Notes under the pieces: generated by a model
Seen by the model: only the letters and a program-made list of their open reading frames with translations
The model's database searches: none
What the model was told of the DNA's origin: nothing
Assembly (NCBI GenBank): GCA_023213395.1
Contig: CM041465.1
Coordinates: 71,803,741 to 71,867,740, forward strand
DNA length: 64,000 bases
Reading direction: 5' to 3'
From: Cycas panzhihuaensis
Lineage: Eukaryota > Cycadophyta
Made by a program: the position numbers and the translations under genes
Part shown: positions 1 to 11,040 of the stretch, piece by piece
Layout: each line of letters begins with the position of its first letter
How positions within the stretch are numbered: the stretch's first letter is position 1

Positions 1-1190
1 TTTTTCATTCCTGGTGCATAGAGCACTTTGCCAATTCGCTATATTTTTCCATCAATTTCAACTGCAATTATTCTGATTCCTTCAATATGTAAAAAAAAAT
101 TGTTTCCTAATTCTACTGAACCAACAAATGAGTATGGTTTAAGTGATTCAAACCATTCTTTTCTTCCTGTCATGTGGTTTGATGCTCCTAAATCTATGTA
201 CCAGTTATCTGATGCTTTTGTACTTGTCGCTAATGCAGCCACAAAGGTCATTTACGTATCATTCTCTTACATTTCTTGATCTCTTTCCTTACTGTAGTTT
301 CCAGCTATTTGTTTCCCTCTCTGAAGTATTGCTTTCCTGCATTGATAAGGAAAGTGACCAGATTGACCACAATGGTAACAAACATCAAAGGCATGACAGT
401 TACTTGAAAAATGTCCGGGTTTCCCATAGTTGAAACAGACCCTTGCATCTCTTGGTGGGATTGGTCTTCCTCTGCCTCTTCCTTCAATCCAGCGTCTTAT
501 GAAGTTTGATGTTTGAATTCGACCTCGTCCTCTGAAGCTTGGTTGAGCGCGTCCTCGTCCTATGTTAAATCTTGATACAAAGGCTTCTTCTATTTCAGCA
601 ACATCTTCTTCATATCGTTTATTTCTCTATTCTTGATTTAACATATGACCTGTTAATCCTTCAAATGTCATCTTTGCTGTTTGACCACTTCCGGTTAACA
701 TGTTGACCATGTTATCAAAAGTTTTGGGAAGTTTGTTCAGTACAAGATGCACCAATTCTAGATCTGAGATTTTATCTCCTGCAGACAAGGTCATTCTTTA
801 TGCTATTTATTTTGGCCACAAATTCAGATACAGATTGATTTTCTCTCAGTTTTAGTTTGTATAGTTCTTCCCTTATTGCGATTATCCTGGCCTCATTTTT
901 CTAAGTGAATAAGGAAGTTACTATATTCCAAATTTATGAAGAGGACTCTACACCATCCACATAAGACAGAAGGGAATCTGAAATGGAAAGTTTTAGAATT
1001 CCAATTGCAATATTATCTTTATCTTCCCAAGTTATTTGATCAACTATGTCTGTGGTTTTTTTTCTTCACCAGTAACAATTTTCCATGCTCCCTTTGCTGT
1101 TAAAAGGCCTTCAATTTTGATTTTCCAAAGGCTAAAGTTCATCTCCGTGAGTTTATCAGCTTCAGGAAGGGCAATAACAGAGGAAGCCAT
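1..1190 (-). pseudogene. Copia-A gag and N-terminal protease (decayed)
   Basis: The likely gag start is the ATG at 1190, giving MASSVIALPEADKLTEMN and then the WKIKIEGLL motif typical of copia gag. Further on come an arginine/glycine-rich stretch and two CCHC zinc knuckles near 440-330. The first knuckle has a Tyr where its second Cys should be; the second is complete. The retropepsin-like protease begins near 210 with DLGASNHMTG, where Gly replaces the usual Ser of DSGA. Several stops and frame changes break the reading frame, so this copy cannot make a full Gag-Pol. Copia-P is the best local comparison. Confidence 0.85.
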
Positions 1191-1871
1191 TTCAGAATAT
1201 CAATGAGTCACCTTTGAGTATGAAAGTGCAGGGCTGTATGGTACTACGGTACAGATTTGTACGGAAAAATCAACTTGTACGAATGAGAAAAATCAGGGTG
1301 TCAAAAGAAAGATCTAAATGTGAGGATTCCAGATCTGAAGTTATTTTTCCCAAAATCTTAACGATTAGGTCAGAAAATGCAGTTGAAATTTACAAATGCG
1401 GCTAGGGTTTTTAGAGAAAAATCTTCGTTTCTCAAGAAATATTTTCTAATAACTTTGAAAATTTATCCCAAACAGACGATATTACCCTAGAGAAGATTTT
1501 CGGACAGATTTTACCCGAAATAAATACTCTGATCAGAAGAAAAATTCAAAAAAGTGATCAAACCCGAGCCCTCTGAAACCGCTCGGCTGGTCAAGACGAA
1601 CTTTTCGGACTTGATCCTTTAGAAGAAAGTGACGGCCTTGCAAGGCGAACCTCTGGTAAAATTTCGGGACAAATCGAGCACTTTGAATTTTTCCGTCTGG
1701 TCCGTACAATTCGCATGCTTTGCTTTGCTTTCCTTCATCTTTCCTTTGTTACTAAAAGAACTTTACTTCTTTGGATTCTCTTCTGTCTTATCCTCAATTT
1801 GAACTCCAAACTTCTTCCTTTTCAAGATCACAGATTAAATTCTCCTTCTCTTATCCTCTGCAAAATAACCT
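1191..1871 (-). other. Copia-A leader (5' UTR), non-coding
   Basis: About 680 bases lie between the primer-binding site and gag with no credible coding frame. The part near 1712-1640, read on the minus strand, holds a block with GTACGGAC, a run of A, CAAAGTGCTC, CGAAATTT and CCAGAGG. The same block recurs in the leaders of Copia-B, Copia-M and, more diverged, Copia-P. Confidence 0.75.
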
Positions 1872-1883
1872 GCTCTGATACCA
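1872..1883 (-). promoter_or_regulatory. Copia-A primer-binding site, initiator-Met tRNA
   Basis: On the minus strand this reads TGGTATCAGAGC, the standard plant copia primer-binding site complementary to the 3' end of tRNA-iMet. It directly abuts the LTR, which fixes the LTR end at 1884. Confidence 0.93.
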
Positions 1884-2081
1884 TGAAAAACTATTCACGG
1901 TTTATTGTTGTCAAAAAAAGGATACATTACATTATGATCTCTGTCACTTATTTATATTGTACATATGAGAGACAGTTACAAAATTGGTTCATCAACCACC
2001 TAAATATTGACAAATGACTTTATGCCACGTGGCATAATAAAATGAGTCTAAGTTACTTAAGATAAAACATCACTTTTTACA
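1884..2081 (-). repeat. 5' LTR of Copia-A (198 bp)
   Basis: The LTR starts TGTAAAAAGTGATG at 2081 and ends TTTTTCA at 1884 on the minus strand. It is bounded by the primer-binding site on one side and interrupted Copia-B gag on the other. The palindrome CCACGTGG lies near 2024. The second LTR is outside the window. Confidence 0.85.
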
Positions 2082-3001
2082 TCCTCTGTCTGCTCCTTGC
2101 TATAATTTCCAACCGGGTGTTTCCCTCTTTGAATGTCTGCTCTTCTTTGCAGACATTGATAGGGATAATGACCTGGCTATCCATAATGATAACAAAGGTC
2201 AAAGGCTCTACATATACTTGAAAGATGTCTTGGCTTACCACAATTATAGCAGATTCTTATATCTCTTGAGCGACCACGTCCTCTGTTATCCTGCCATCTA
2301 CCATGAGTAGGACTTCTAGTATCTGAAATAAGTCCTCTTCCATGTGATTGACTCCTTCCTCTAAGACCCAGGTTTAATCTAGATAGAAAGGCATCTTCGA
2401 TCTCTACTGTGTCTTCATAGCGCTTATTCCTCTGCTCTTGTCTTAGTAATAGACCAGTTAATGTATCAAGAGACATTTTATCAATCTGGTTATTAGTTGT
2501 TATGGTGTTGATGGTTACGTCAAAAGATTTTGGTAGCTTACTTGCTACCATCTCCACTAGTTCTTGCTCTGAAATAGTAGCACCTGCGCTTAAGAGATCA
2601 TTTTTTACCGAAACAACTTTGTGAATAAATGCAAATACATTATTAGATTCTTTCATATGCAAATTAAATAGCTCCTCCTTAAGGGCTATTATTCTAGCCT
2701 TTTTCTTTTGATCATATAGATTTTTGAAACAAGTCCATATTGCAGACGAGAAATTTAAATTTTCCACATACATGAGGAGAGGATCTGAGATTGAAAGTTT
2801 GAGAATAATTACACCTGTATTATCTCTTTCTATCCAGTTGGCTAGATCAGCACTTGTAGCAGCAGGTCGGACTTCAACTCCATTTGCCATATTCCATGTG
2901 TTTTAAACTCTCAGAAGGGTTTCCATCTTAATTTTCCAAATGTGGTAGTTTGAATCTGTTAATTTATCTTGATCAAACAAAGCTAAGATTGTAGAGGCCA
3001 T
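2082..3001 (-). pseudogene. Copia-B gag (near-complete, interrupted)
   Basis: The start is the ATG at 3001 (MASTILALFDQDKLTDSN). One in-frame stop occurs near 2905, after which the frame stays open to about 2177 (237 codons). It carries the UBN2-type copia gag region and a first zinc knuckle, CYNCGKPRHLSSIC. The second knuckle has Tyr for its second Cys (CYHYG). A few more codons of knuckle-2 tail are readable up to the Copia-A junction at 2082. Gag would form the virus-like particle and bind element RNA. Confidence 0.88.
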
Positions 3002-3668
3002 CCTTAAAACAAAAAGCTGATCTAGGAGTTTTGATTGTACAACTGTATGGAATTCTCTACAAAACCCTAACTCTATGGATCGGTACAATATATACCCCAA
3101 AAGAGAGATAATTTCATGCTCATTATAGATCTATAACTATTTTGTCAAAATAGTCTACAAAATGTGAGAAATTTAACCCAAAAACCAAAGAGGGGCGGCT
3201 AGGGTTTTAAAGAAAACCCTTTCGATTTTAATGAAATATTCCACTAAATCTCACAAAATGTGTCTCAATCTCTTCAATTTAATGATACGCAGATTATACA
3301 ACTAGATTTATTTGAGAAAATCAAAGATTTTTCAAAAAAGGAAAATGGAGAAAGGAGCCTCAAACCTGCGCGGATTGAAAAGGAGCAAAAACAACCTCAA
3401 AATGAGCCTGAATCACTTCGTGTCTGAAGAAAGAAATGATGTCTGTACTAAAACGAACCTACTGGTCAATTTTCATTCAAAATTGAGCACTTTGAAAAAG
3501 TCACGTCCGTACAAGACCATACAACTCCATACTACAATAAATTTTGCAGTCTTCAGTTTTTTTGAACTTTGTCCTTTATCTCCTTTGAGTTCCAGAATGA
3601 TTTGATTTGATCTGGCCCAGAATCCTTTTTACAACTGTAACTTCCTTCTCAGGCAGACAGACTAACCT
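3002..3668 (-). other. Copia-B leader, non-coding
   Basis: This is untranslated sequence between primer-binding site and gag. It includes the shared copia leader block at about 3525-3445 (minus strand: TGTACGGACGTGA, CAAAGTGCTC, GACCAGTAGG). No open frame here shows coding character. Confidence 0.7.
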
Positions 3669-3680
3669 GCTTTGATACCA
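3669..3680 (-). promoter_or_regulatory. Copia-B primer-binding site
   Basis: The minus strand reads TGGTATCAAAGC, one base different from the usual TGGTATCAGAGC, directly next to the LTR. Confidence 0.88.
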
Positions 3681-3919
3681 TGTTGAATTCACCATACAAA
3701 AAAGTGATGTGAAGATAACTTGTATTACAGTGACACAATGTCTCCTTAAATATACATAATTCAATACAACCGTTACAATTTGATTTGTAACTGACTCTCT
3801 AGAGCATGCCACGTGGTAGACAGAAAGAGGGAGTTACAAAGAAGGGTTTATAATATTACCCTTTTAATAACTAGGATATAATATTATACTCTCTGTCTTA
3901 AAATTTATTAAGGCAAACA
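3681..3919 (-). repeat. LTR of Copia-B, flanked by PBS on one side and a polypurine tract on the other
   Basis: On the minus strand the LTR runs from TGTTTGCC (3919) to GAATTCAACA (3681). The primer-binding site follows it. Preceding it, at 3937-3923, is the purine-rich GAAGGAGGAGGGAA, which is where a 3' LTR would be expected to start. The start could instead be TGATG at 3922. Contains CCACGTGG near 3810. Confidence 0.75.
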
Positions 3920-4929
3920 TCATTCCCTCCTCCTTCAAAATATAATAGATCAAATGGAGAACACCTCCAACTTGTACAAGTTGTATCTTCAAGTTGCTGA
4001 ATCAACCAAATTCTTCTTGATGTTCATATAAAGAAAGCTCCATCTATCAGACTGCATGGATAACCAGCTACTGCAACTGTCAATTCTATAGGAACCTCCT
4101 TCGTGTATATGGTTCTGCTAGTATCTATCAACACCATTCCGATAACAGGCCGAACTACCTGGATAACCAAATGAGTTGAGTACAAAACAAAGTAGCTTCC
4201 CTTCCTAAAGCCTCCATAAGTGGTCCCTCCAGATTCATCAGCAAGTAGTTCCACTTAAAGTCTCCAACACTAGTCTCTCTAAGCCTTTCACTATCATTGC
4301 TTGGAGTCTCCAACTCTGAGCTCTCTAAGGTTTCTGATGGTCCTTGAAGCCTCCATAAACGGTCCTTCCAAGATGCCACACAACTTGCTATCTAGCTCAA
4401 AGCAATCATACAATTGCCATACGACTTACAAGTATTGGCAATTGACAAATAAATCATAAGATGTGACTTCCATCTTTAAATATTTATCGAAGAACTCTCT
4501 CATAAAACAATTTTAAACAATGTGGGTTCTCCAGAGCCTATAAACCAAGCCTGCAATTTTATCCCCAAAAAACTTTTTTTTTAATACTTAAAAATACAAA
4601 CATCAATTTCTTGATTAAAATCTTCTTGATGAAAAACTCAAAAGGGGTCATACAACCACTCATTTTAACTGTATCCGAATTTCCTTCATAATGCAATTGA
4701 TGGCACAAGCAACCAACTCCATATGCAAAAGTCATGTTGAAAATATTGGTAGAGCCTTATAAAACAGGGTTAAAATTTCAACATAACACCTTTTCTAAAC
4801 TTGGCTCTTGGTCACCTCTTTAACCCATGTGACCATCCTTTGTGGCTCCAAGGGCTAGGGTGGATTTCAACACACTTTCCAATATTGTTTAATGTAATAA
4901 AAACTTTGTAAAAGATAAACATTTTTTTT
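3920..4929 (-). other. Unassigned 1-kb region, probably 3' end of a second Copia-B-type copy
   Basis: The polypurine tract at 3923-3937 suggests that this DNA is the 3' tail of an element sharing the LTR at 3681-3919. I find no RNase H or RT motif in it. On the minus strand, two short open frames (4379-4155 and 4254-4024) contain repeated phrases: GTTGGAGACT twice and a GGACC..TTATGGAGGCTT phrase twice. These indicate local duplication rather than a known domain. Copia-C is inserted at its far end. Confidence 0.4.
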
Positions 4930-5141
4930 TGTTGTGTAGGCAAAATGAGTAATCATTCATTGATTAATCCATTAAGAGAATGTGCATAAATACAAGAGAA
5001 GACCCTCTGCATGAGTGACAAGTGTTCTACATGCATAAAGAGGGGAAATGGCACATGACCCTTAATTATCCAAGATACAAACATAAGTTATGATCCTATA
5101 GACCTAAGTTATATACATAGGGATAAACATTGTCTCTAACA
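4930..5141 (-). repeat. 3' LTR of Copia-C (212 bp)
   Basis: On the minus strand it starts TGTTAGAGAC and ends ACACAACA, giving a TGTT/AACA terminal inverted repeat. It is preceded by the purine-rich TTATGGGAGTG polypurine tract (about 5142-5153). Confidence 0.82.
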
Positions 5142-5159
5142 CACTCCCATAATGTTTAT

Positions 5160-7905
5160 TCCCTTAATCCTACCCCAATTTGTTGCCTAAGATGCTGAAA
5201 ATTTTTTGTTTCCCTAGTGCCTTGGTGAAGCTATCTACTAATTCTTCTTCACTTGGGTAGTATAGTAGTTGTATTTCCTTTTGCTGAATTTTTTCTTGAA
5301 TAAAATGATGCTAGACTTCAATGTGCTTTGTCTTGCCATAAAAGACTAGGTTTTTTGTCATCTTGATTGCACTTTGGTTGTCATAGTATATTGGAATTGG
5401 AGAAGAATATGATTGGTTCAGTTCTTCCAACATCCTTTTAAGTTAGATGGCTTCACAAGAGGTGTTCACAGTAGCCTTGTATTTAGCTTCTGCTGAGGAC
5501 AATGCAATAGTTGGTTATTTTTTGTTGTACCATGAGATGATGCTTGTGCCTCGGTTGAAACAGTACCCGATAATGGATTTCTTGTCATTGACTTCTCCTG
5601 CCTAATTAGAATCTATGTATCCTATCAGTTTGAATGCTTGGAATTTTTAATAGTGTAACCCTAAATCAAGGGTTCTTTTGATATATCTAAGTATTCTTTT
5701 GGCCATTTTCCAGCGAATCTCCTTAGGAGTTGTCATGTACTTAGAGATTATTCCAAGAGCATATACAATATCAGGTCTAGTTGTTGTGACATAAATAAGA
5801 TTTCCTACGAGCCTTCTATATAAGGTTTCATTTATCAGTAGCCCTTCAACATCTGTATTAGATTTGCTCCTTGTTTCCATTGGTGTAGCTGACTTGTAAT
5901 TTTCCATGTTGAAGTCAAAAAACAATCTTTTGGCATATTTGCTTTGTGATAGAAAAATTTAGTTTTGTTGTTGATCCACCTCCACTCCTAGTTAGTAGTG
6001 AAGAAACCCCAAATTTGTCATCTCAAAGGATGTGCTCATGATGTGTTTTGTTTCTTCTTTCTGTATTGTCTCTAGTGATGAGGAGGTCATCTACATACAC
6101 AACAACTATGGTCATTTTTCCATTTGTTATTTTGTGTATATAAAGACTTGGATCAATTTCACATCTAAAGAATCCACACTGGTTTAAATGTTGGTCTATC
6201 TTCTCATACCACGATCTTGGTGCTTGTTTAGCCGATATTGGGTCTTTTTTAATACACATACCAAGAGCTCTTCTCCATCCTTTATGTAACCAAGTAGTTG
6301 TTCCATATAGATCTCTTATGATACGTTACCATTTAGGAATGCTCCTTTAATGTCCATATGGTAAACTTTCCACCCATGTTGTGCAACAGTAGCTAGGACT
6401 GTTCTAACGATGATCATTTTTGCTGCAAGAGAAAAAGTCTCATCATAGTCTATTCCTTTGATTTGGGTATAGTCCCTAGCAACTAGTGGAGTCTTATGTT
6501 TCTCAATAGTTCCATCTGCCTTTTCTTTTGTTTTGAAGACCCACTTGCATCCTATAATGGGTTTATCTAGTGGTGGTAGAGCCATATCCCAGGTATTATT
6601 CCTTTCGATTGTGTTGATTTCTTCGTCCATGGCTTGTACCCTCTTTTTATTTGTACTAGATTCTTCATGAGTTATAGGTTCTGTGTTACATAGGAGAAAA
6701 TGTTGGACCTATTTTCTGGTCCTTCCTCTTCCTAAATCTTCAATATTTTGGATACATGAGTCTTGTAGAGCCTTAACATACCATTTAGGCACTTTCTTTG
6801 TTGCAGCATGTTGTCTATCTGCTAGTCTACCTTGTCCGCTAGATGTGGCTTCTTAAGTACCTACTTGAGCTTCTTTTACTTGAATTTCAAAATGAGAGTC
6901 TTTTTCAATTTCTTCTTTATCTATCGAGTATAGACGAGACGATTATGATTCTTGAACTAAATTATTGGATAGAGACTCATCAAAGTTATAGCCATTGAAA
7001 GTTGCAGCAACAAATTTTAGGTTCTAAAGACAACAATCTTATGATTATTTTGTTACTTTTGGGATCCATCCATCTATATGCCTTGGACTTTTCACTGTAG
7101 CCTACAAAGATGCATTTTGGCTTTTATCATCCGGCTTCTTTCTTTTTTATCAGGAATGTAAACAAAGGTTGTGCAACCAAAAACTCTTTGATGCAAGACA
7201 TTTTGTTTTTTTTCCTGTCCAACATTTTTCAGGAGCTATCCCTTCCAAGGCTTTAGTGGGATTCCTATTGAGAAGATAAGCAGTTGTGTTAATAGCTTTT
7301 GCCTAGCATATATTTGAAGTGTTGCTTCCTTTAAGAAGGGCTCTAGACATTTCTGTAATGCTTCTATTATCTTGTTTTGTAACCCCATTGAACTGAGGGA
7401 TGTAGGTTGAGGTTAATTGTCTTTTGATCCCACATGCTTTACAGTATTTGAAGAAATCATTAGAGGTGAATTCTTCCCCATTATCTGTCCTTAGGATCTT
7501 TATCTTTCTTTCACTCTCCTTTTCAATTTGGGCTTTGAATTCCTTGAAGTTATGAAATGCATCAAATTTGTTTTTGAGATCCAGATTTTCCTCATGCAGT
7601 CATCTATAAATGTCAAACAGTACTTGGCTCCTCTTACTGAAACTAGAGGAATAGGGCCATACATATCACTGTGAATAAGCTCAAGCTTGTTCTGAGATCT
7701 CTAGAAGCTTGGATGAAATCTTTGTCGATGTTGCTTTCCTAGCATGTAGCCTTCGCAAATTGATTGAGGTCTTTTAATGGGAGGAAGACCTTTTGCTATG
7801 TTGTGCATTTTTAGCTAAGACAAGCAGTCATAAGAGAGACACCCATACCTTAAATGCCATATTTTGTAAGGAAAATGGAGTTAAAGCAATATTCACAGCA
7901 TTAAT
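5160..7905 (-). pseudogene. Copia-C pol: GAG-pre-integrase, integrase, RT, RNase H
   Basis: Reading leftwards: GAG-pre-integrase and integrase remnants (about 7905-7000), a variable linker (7000-6640), RT (6630-5650) and RNase H (5640-5180). The RT begins MDEEINTIERNNTWD, has KGAFLNG and an intact YVDD catalytic box near 6100. RNase H carries the ATPMETRSKSN and RRLVGNLIY motifs usual in copia. Stops and frame changes occur throughout, so the enzyme is not functional. The 5' end is cut by Gypsy-D. Confidence 0.87.
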
Positions 7906-8419
7906 TGTGTGTCACAAAAAGATGACTTCCACTTTGAGTGCAACCGACAAGCAGAAGGTATAATTAGTAGTACAAACAAGTGCCACCGGGTAGCCAGTAG
8001 GTGTGACCAGGCAACTGACAGGTGTGACCGGACAATAGTTGGTGCGACTAGGGCAGCAACAAGTGCAACTAGGGCAGTGACTAATGCGACCAGGGCAGAA
8101 ATTAGTTAAAGATAAAGTGTAAAGCAATGTTGGTTAAATGATAAATAATTGTAATAAGTAGTTACAACCACCAGTTTAGGAAATATAAATATTAGTCATT
8201 GTAAGAATGAAGATGTATGTATGTTCTCTGCAGAGTGCCATCTAATTGTGGTTGTTTGTACACTATCTTGTCCTGCATCTGGTCGTGAGAGGACCAGACG
8301 TAGAGCCCCATAGTAATGAAGGCTTGGTTCTTGTGCTCCATTTCATTGTGTCACTCTTTTGCTTATAGATTTTTATGAAGCCTAGCGTGAGATTGTTAAA
8401 GTAGAAGAGTAGACGCACA
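7906..8419 (+). repeat. 5' LTR of Gypsy-D (514 bp)
   Basis: It starts TGTGTGTCAC and ends GACGCACA, and pairs with 38491-39083. The first 200 bases hold a degenerate array with a period of about 21 bp and a GTGCRACC core. A TATAAATA box lies at 8184-8191. It is shorter than the 3' LTR mainly because it has fewer array units. Confidence 0.88.
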
Positions 8420-8420
8420 A

Positions 8421-8436
8421 TGGTTCCATTGTTGGG
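8421..8436 (+). promoter_or_regulatory. Gypsy-D primer-binding site, tRNA-Asp type, degenerate
   Basis: TGGTTCCATTGTTGGG lies one base after the LTR. The Athila-type site is TGGCGCCGTTGCCGGG; every difference is C to T or G to A, mostly at CpG, as expected from methyl-cytosine decay. The related Gypsy-L has TGGTTTTGTTGCCG. Confidence 0.75.
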
Positions 8437-8495
8437 TATCCAATGCTCGAAGAAGAATGAACGCCCAACGATGAAAGGATAAGAGAGGATTGTCC

Positions 8496-10525
8496 ATGCC
8501 ACCAAGAGTCAATTCCGTGAAGAGGGTCAAAACCAGAAAAAAACGGAGTCAATGCTAGGAGGCGGAAAGAAGCTAAGAGGGTATCCATAAGCCTAAAGAA
8601 CTAGTAGAAAAGAAGCAGGTAAAAAGAAAGCCTGCGAGGGGCAGATGAGAGGAGAGTCAAACCCCAGGAGAACGAGAAAAAGATAGCGGAGAGAAGCAAG
8701 GCTCAATGGAAAGCTAGGGAGGAACCCAAGAATTGCAGGCGAGAATTCAACAAAGGTGGGCAGAGGACGAAGTCTCCGAGGAGGTAGGAGAAGAGCAGAT
8801 GATTTTAGAGGAAAGGAAATCAATAAGCTTGGAGGTGTATAGTACCACTATAGCGAGGTGGGACTATCACATGTTGGATGTTAGGGATTCTCATTCCCAT
8901 GTATTAAATCCGCTATTCAACAAGATGGCGGAAATGATTTCGGGATCAATATTGTTGGGAGGAACCTCAGAGAGCACGAATAACACTCGTCTGAATCAAG
9001 GGGCAAGTGAGGGAGGAGGAACAAATTCAACGATCCCAACAAGAAATGCAAGTAGAAATGTGGAGAGCAGACCAACTCTAGCAGGTCCGGTAAACATGGA
9101 ACAAGGGAATGTAGTAGGAGGGAATCAGACAAACCCTCCATACATCATTATTCAAAACGATGCAATGTTTGGGCACTTGCAATTTGATGGTTCGATGGAT
9201 CCAAGGGATCATTTGGCCCTCTTTTCTAATATGTTGAAGATCAAAAAGATTTGAGATCAGAAGGAAATTAAGGCTCGCTTTTTCTCAATGTTAAGAGGGG
9301 TTGCAATAGCTTGGTATCAGTACATTGCAGTGGCAAATCCAACATGGGAAACTATCCAGACACAATTTTTGGACAGATTTCAAAGGCTGAGAGATCCAAT
9401 GGTAATTTTTCAAGCCTTGGAGAAAATTCAACAAATACCGGGTGAGTAGGTGAATGATTTCGATGGTAGATTAAGAATCATTATGAACAAAATGGACCCT
9501 GTAATCCCCATGAACCCCATGCTATCTTTGAAATATTTTGTTCAAGGTTTGTTGCCCCAATTGAAAGAAAAAGTTGTGTTGCATCCGATGAAGAATTATG
9601 AGCAACTCAAAGACTTAGCTCTCAAATTTGAAAACCAGATGAAGATAGGATACTTGTAGGTAGGGTTTCCAAATGTCGGATAGATCTTGACAAATATTTC
9701 TCAATGGGGGTTAAACTTCGAGGTAGAAATACTAAAGAAAGAAATTGAGGCATTAAAACAACAGTCCTCTGTGGTGCTCCCTGGGGCAACTCAACAAAAT
9801 GAGGAAATTGAAAATTTGAAAGCAGAAATAGCTAAACTAAAGTTGGGGAAAATCTGGGAGAATGTATGGTGTCCTCCATCATGTGTACAAGCTGGGCATT
9901 TTCGTAATGAACATCAACCAACAATGGAGAGGAAATGGTGTGAAATATGTAAAAGAGGGAACCATCACACCTAGGAGTGCTATTATAGGACACCAAGGCA
10001 GGAAACGAGGGAATCTTTCTATCGAAAGAAAGAAAGAAATTCGTTTACGCAATACAAAGAGAAAACAAAACCAATCCATTGTCACCAATGTTCTAGGTGG
10101 GGTCATTTCCGAACAAAATGTCCATTGCAAAAACAGGATGGAGAATATATTTGCGAAGAATGTGGTCCAGCAGATCACGAGTGGGCTAATTGTTCAAAGA
10201 ATCCAAGCTTCAAGATACAAACTTCAAACCTAGCAACTAAAGTACCAGATGTGGAGCAACCCGTCTATGCACAGATGAGAAGCGGTAAAGTAACTTCCAC
10301 ACCTGTAATGGAAAATTTCCCAAACCCAGCAGTGGAAAAAAGAAGACTGCAAGAAGCGGTACAGGCCCTGCAAGAGGCAACGAAGGCAATCCAACAAGAA
10401 GAAATGAATAAGACAAATAGATATAAGGGGTAGGTATATCAAAGACGGACTACCTTTCAAGAAGAATAGCCAGAAAAAAATCCATGGCAAAGATTGCAGA
10501 CGGTGAAAGATTTAATGGTTGAGTC
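8496..10525 (+). pseudogene. Gypsy-D gag
   Basis: The likely start is the ATG at 8496 (MPPR), because Gypsy-L has MPPK at the same place. A charged N-terminal region is followed by the retrotransposon gag core near 9140-9650, with phrases DPRDHLALF, LRGVAIAWYQ and LKYFVQGLLPQLKEKV. A coiled segment follows (9700-9850). Three Cys/His knuckle-like motifs lie between 9935 and 10200 (CEIC, CHQC, CEEC). At least five in-frame stops, mostly TAG where Gln is expected, break it. Confidence 0.88.
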
Positions 10526-11040
10526 AGGAATTTCAATTCCCATTGCAGTTATTTTTAGGTGGTGGGAGGCAAGATATTTTTAGTAAGTAATTCTGGACCA
10601 AATTGAAAAACCAATATTACGGGCCTTAAAAATAGACTCCATTGATCCCAGAGTCCCAATGACTCTCTTCGGAACAACAATTTGCAAAACCATTGTGGAT
10701 GGGGGGTTCAAGAGTGAATGTATTCCCAAAAGCAATGTGGATCTCTCTGGGACGGCCAGAAATGGTTTACCCGGATTATGCAATAAGGTTGGCAACCAGT
10801 TGCAAGTAAGGTAGGGAACCTTCTGGAAATCCCAAGATGTGATTCTGAGCATTACCATTCGTCTGGGTTTTGCAGTGGTAAGAATGCAGAACCACAAGAA
10901 AACTTACCCAACCTTGCTTGGAAGACCTTGGTTGTTGGCCACAGAGGCATTACAAGACTAGGGAAGATTAACTTTCACTCTTCATGTTGCGAGAAAGAAA
11001 GTAGTATTGCCTCTGTGTTCAAATGGACCTTGTATTGAAA
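10526..11040 (+). pseudogene. Gypsy-D aspartic protease
   Basis: The retropepsin core IVDGG lies at about 10692-10706, followed by a +1 shift in the run of six G at 10701-10706. The next frame continues RVNVFPKAMW. The conserved TLLGRPWL motif lies near 10915. The enzyme would cleave the Gag-Pol precursor. The shift and nearby stops inactivate it. Confidence 0.8.

Larger units (their letters stand above)
1..2081 (-). mobile_element. Copia-A, 5' part of a Ty1/copia LTR retrotransposon
   Basis: Reading on the minus strand, the order is LTR (2081-1884), primer-binding site, leader, gag and start of protease, then the window edge. The rest of pol and the 3' LTR lie outside. The LTR begins TGTAAAA and ends TTTTTCA. 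Its first bases resemble the LTR of Copia-P (58257-63472), and both gag proteins start with MASS followed by a KLTEMN motif, so the two belong to related families. The element sits inside the gag zinc-knuckle region of Copia-B. The expected target duplication next to the LTR would be TCCTC (2082-2086), but its partner is outside the window. Confidence 0.9.
2082..3919 (-). mobile_element. Copia-B, 5' part (LTR, leader, gag)
   Basis: On the minus strand the order is LTR (3919-3681), primer-binding site, leader and gag, cut at 2082 by Copia-A. The gag resembles that of Copia-A and Copia-P in layout (WKIKMETLL motif, RNKRYED, glycine/arginine-rich tail, two knuckles). The LTR is oddly placed: the sequence on its outer side looks like a polypurine tract, as if this LTR also ended a second element (see 3920-4929). 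Confidence 0.8.
4930..7905 (-). mobile_element. Copia-C, 3' half (pol and 3' LTR)
   Basis: On the minus strand this holds GAG-pre-integrase, integrase, RT, RNase H, polypurine tract and 3' LTR. Its 5' half was separated by the insertion of Gypsy-D, whose flanking repeats are TTAAT (7901-7905) and TTAAC (39084-39088). Only nine bases of the far side remain before Copia-I begins at 39093. The LTR is followed on the outer side by a run of T (4922-4929), the probable target site. Confidence 0.85.

Noticed and set aside
1872-1883. GCTCTGATACCA words as possible tRNA gene ends
   Set aside because: Each sits exactly beside an LTR as a primer-binding site; no cloverleaf surrounds any of them.
4155-4379. 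Minus-strand frame of 74 codons in the unassigned 3920-4929 region
   Set aside because: Short, with internal duplicated phrases and no known domain or conserved start; too weak for a gene call.
7912-8127. Open frames on both strands across the Gypsy-D LTR array
   Set aside because: The 21-bp period keeps frames open; the sequence is LTR with TATA box and paired copy, not a gene.
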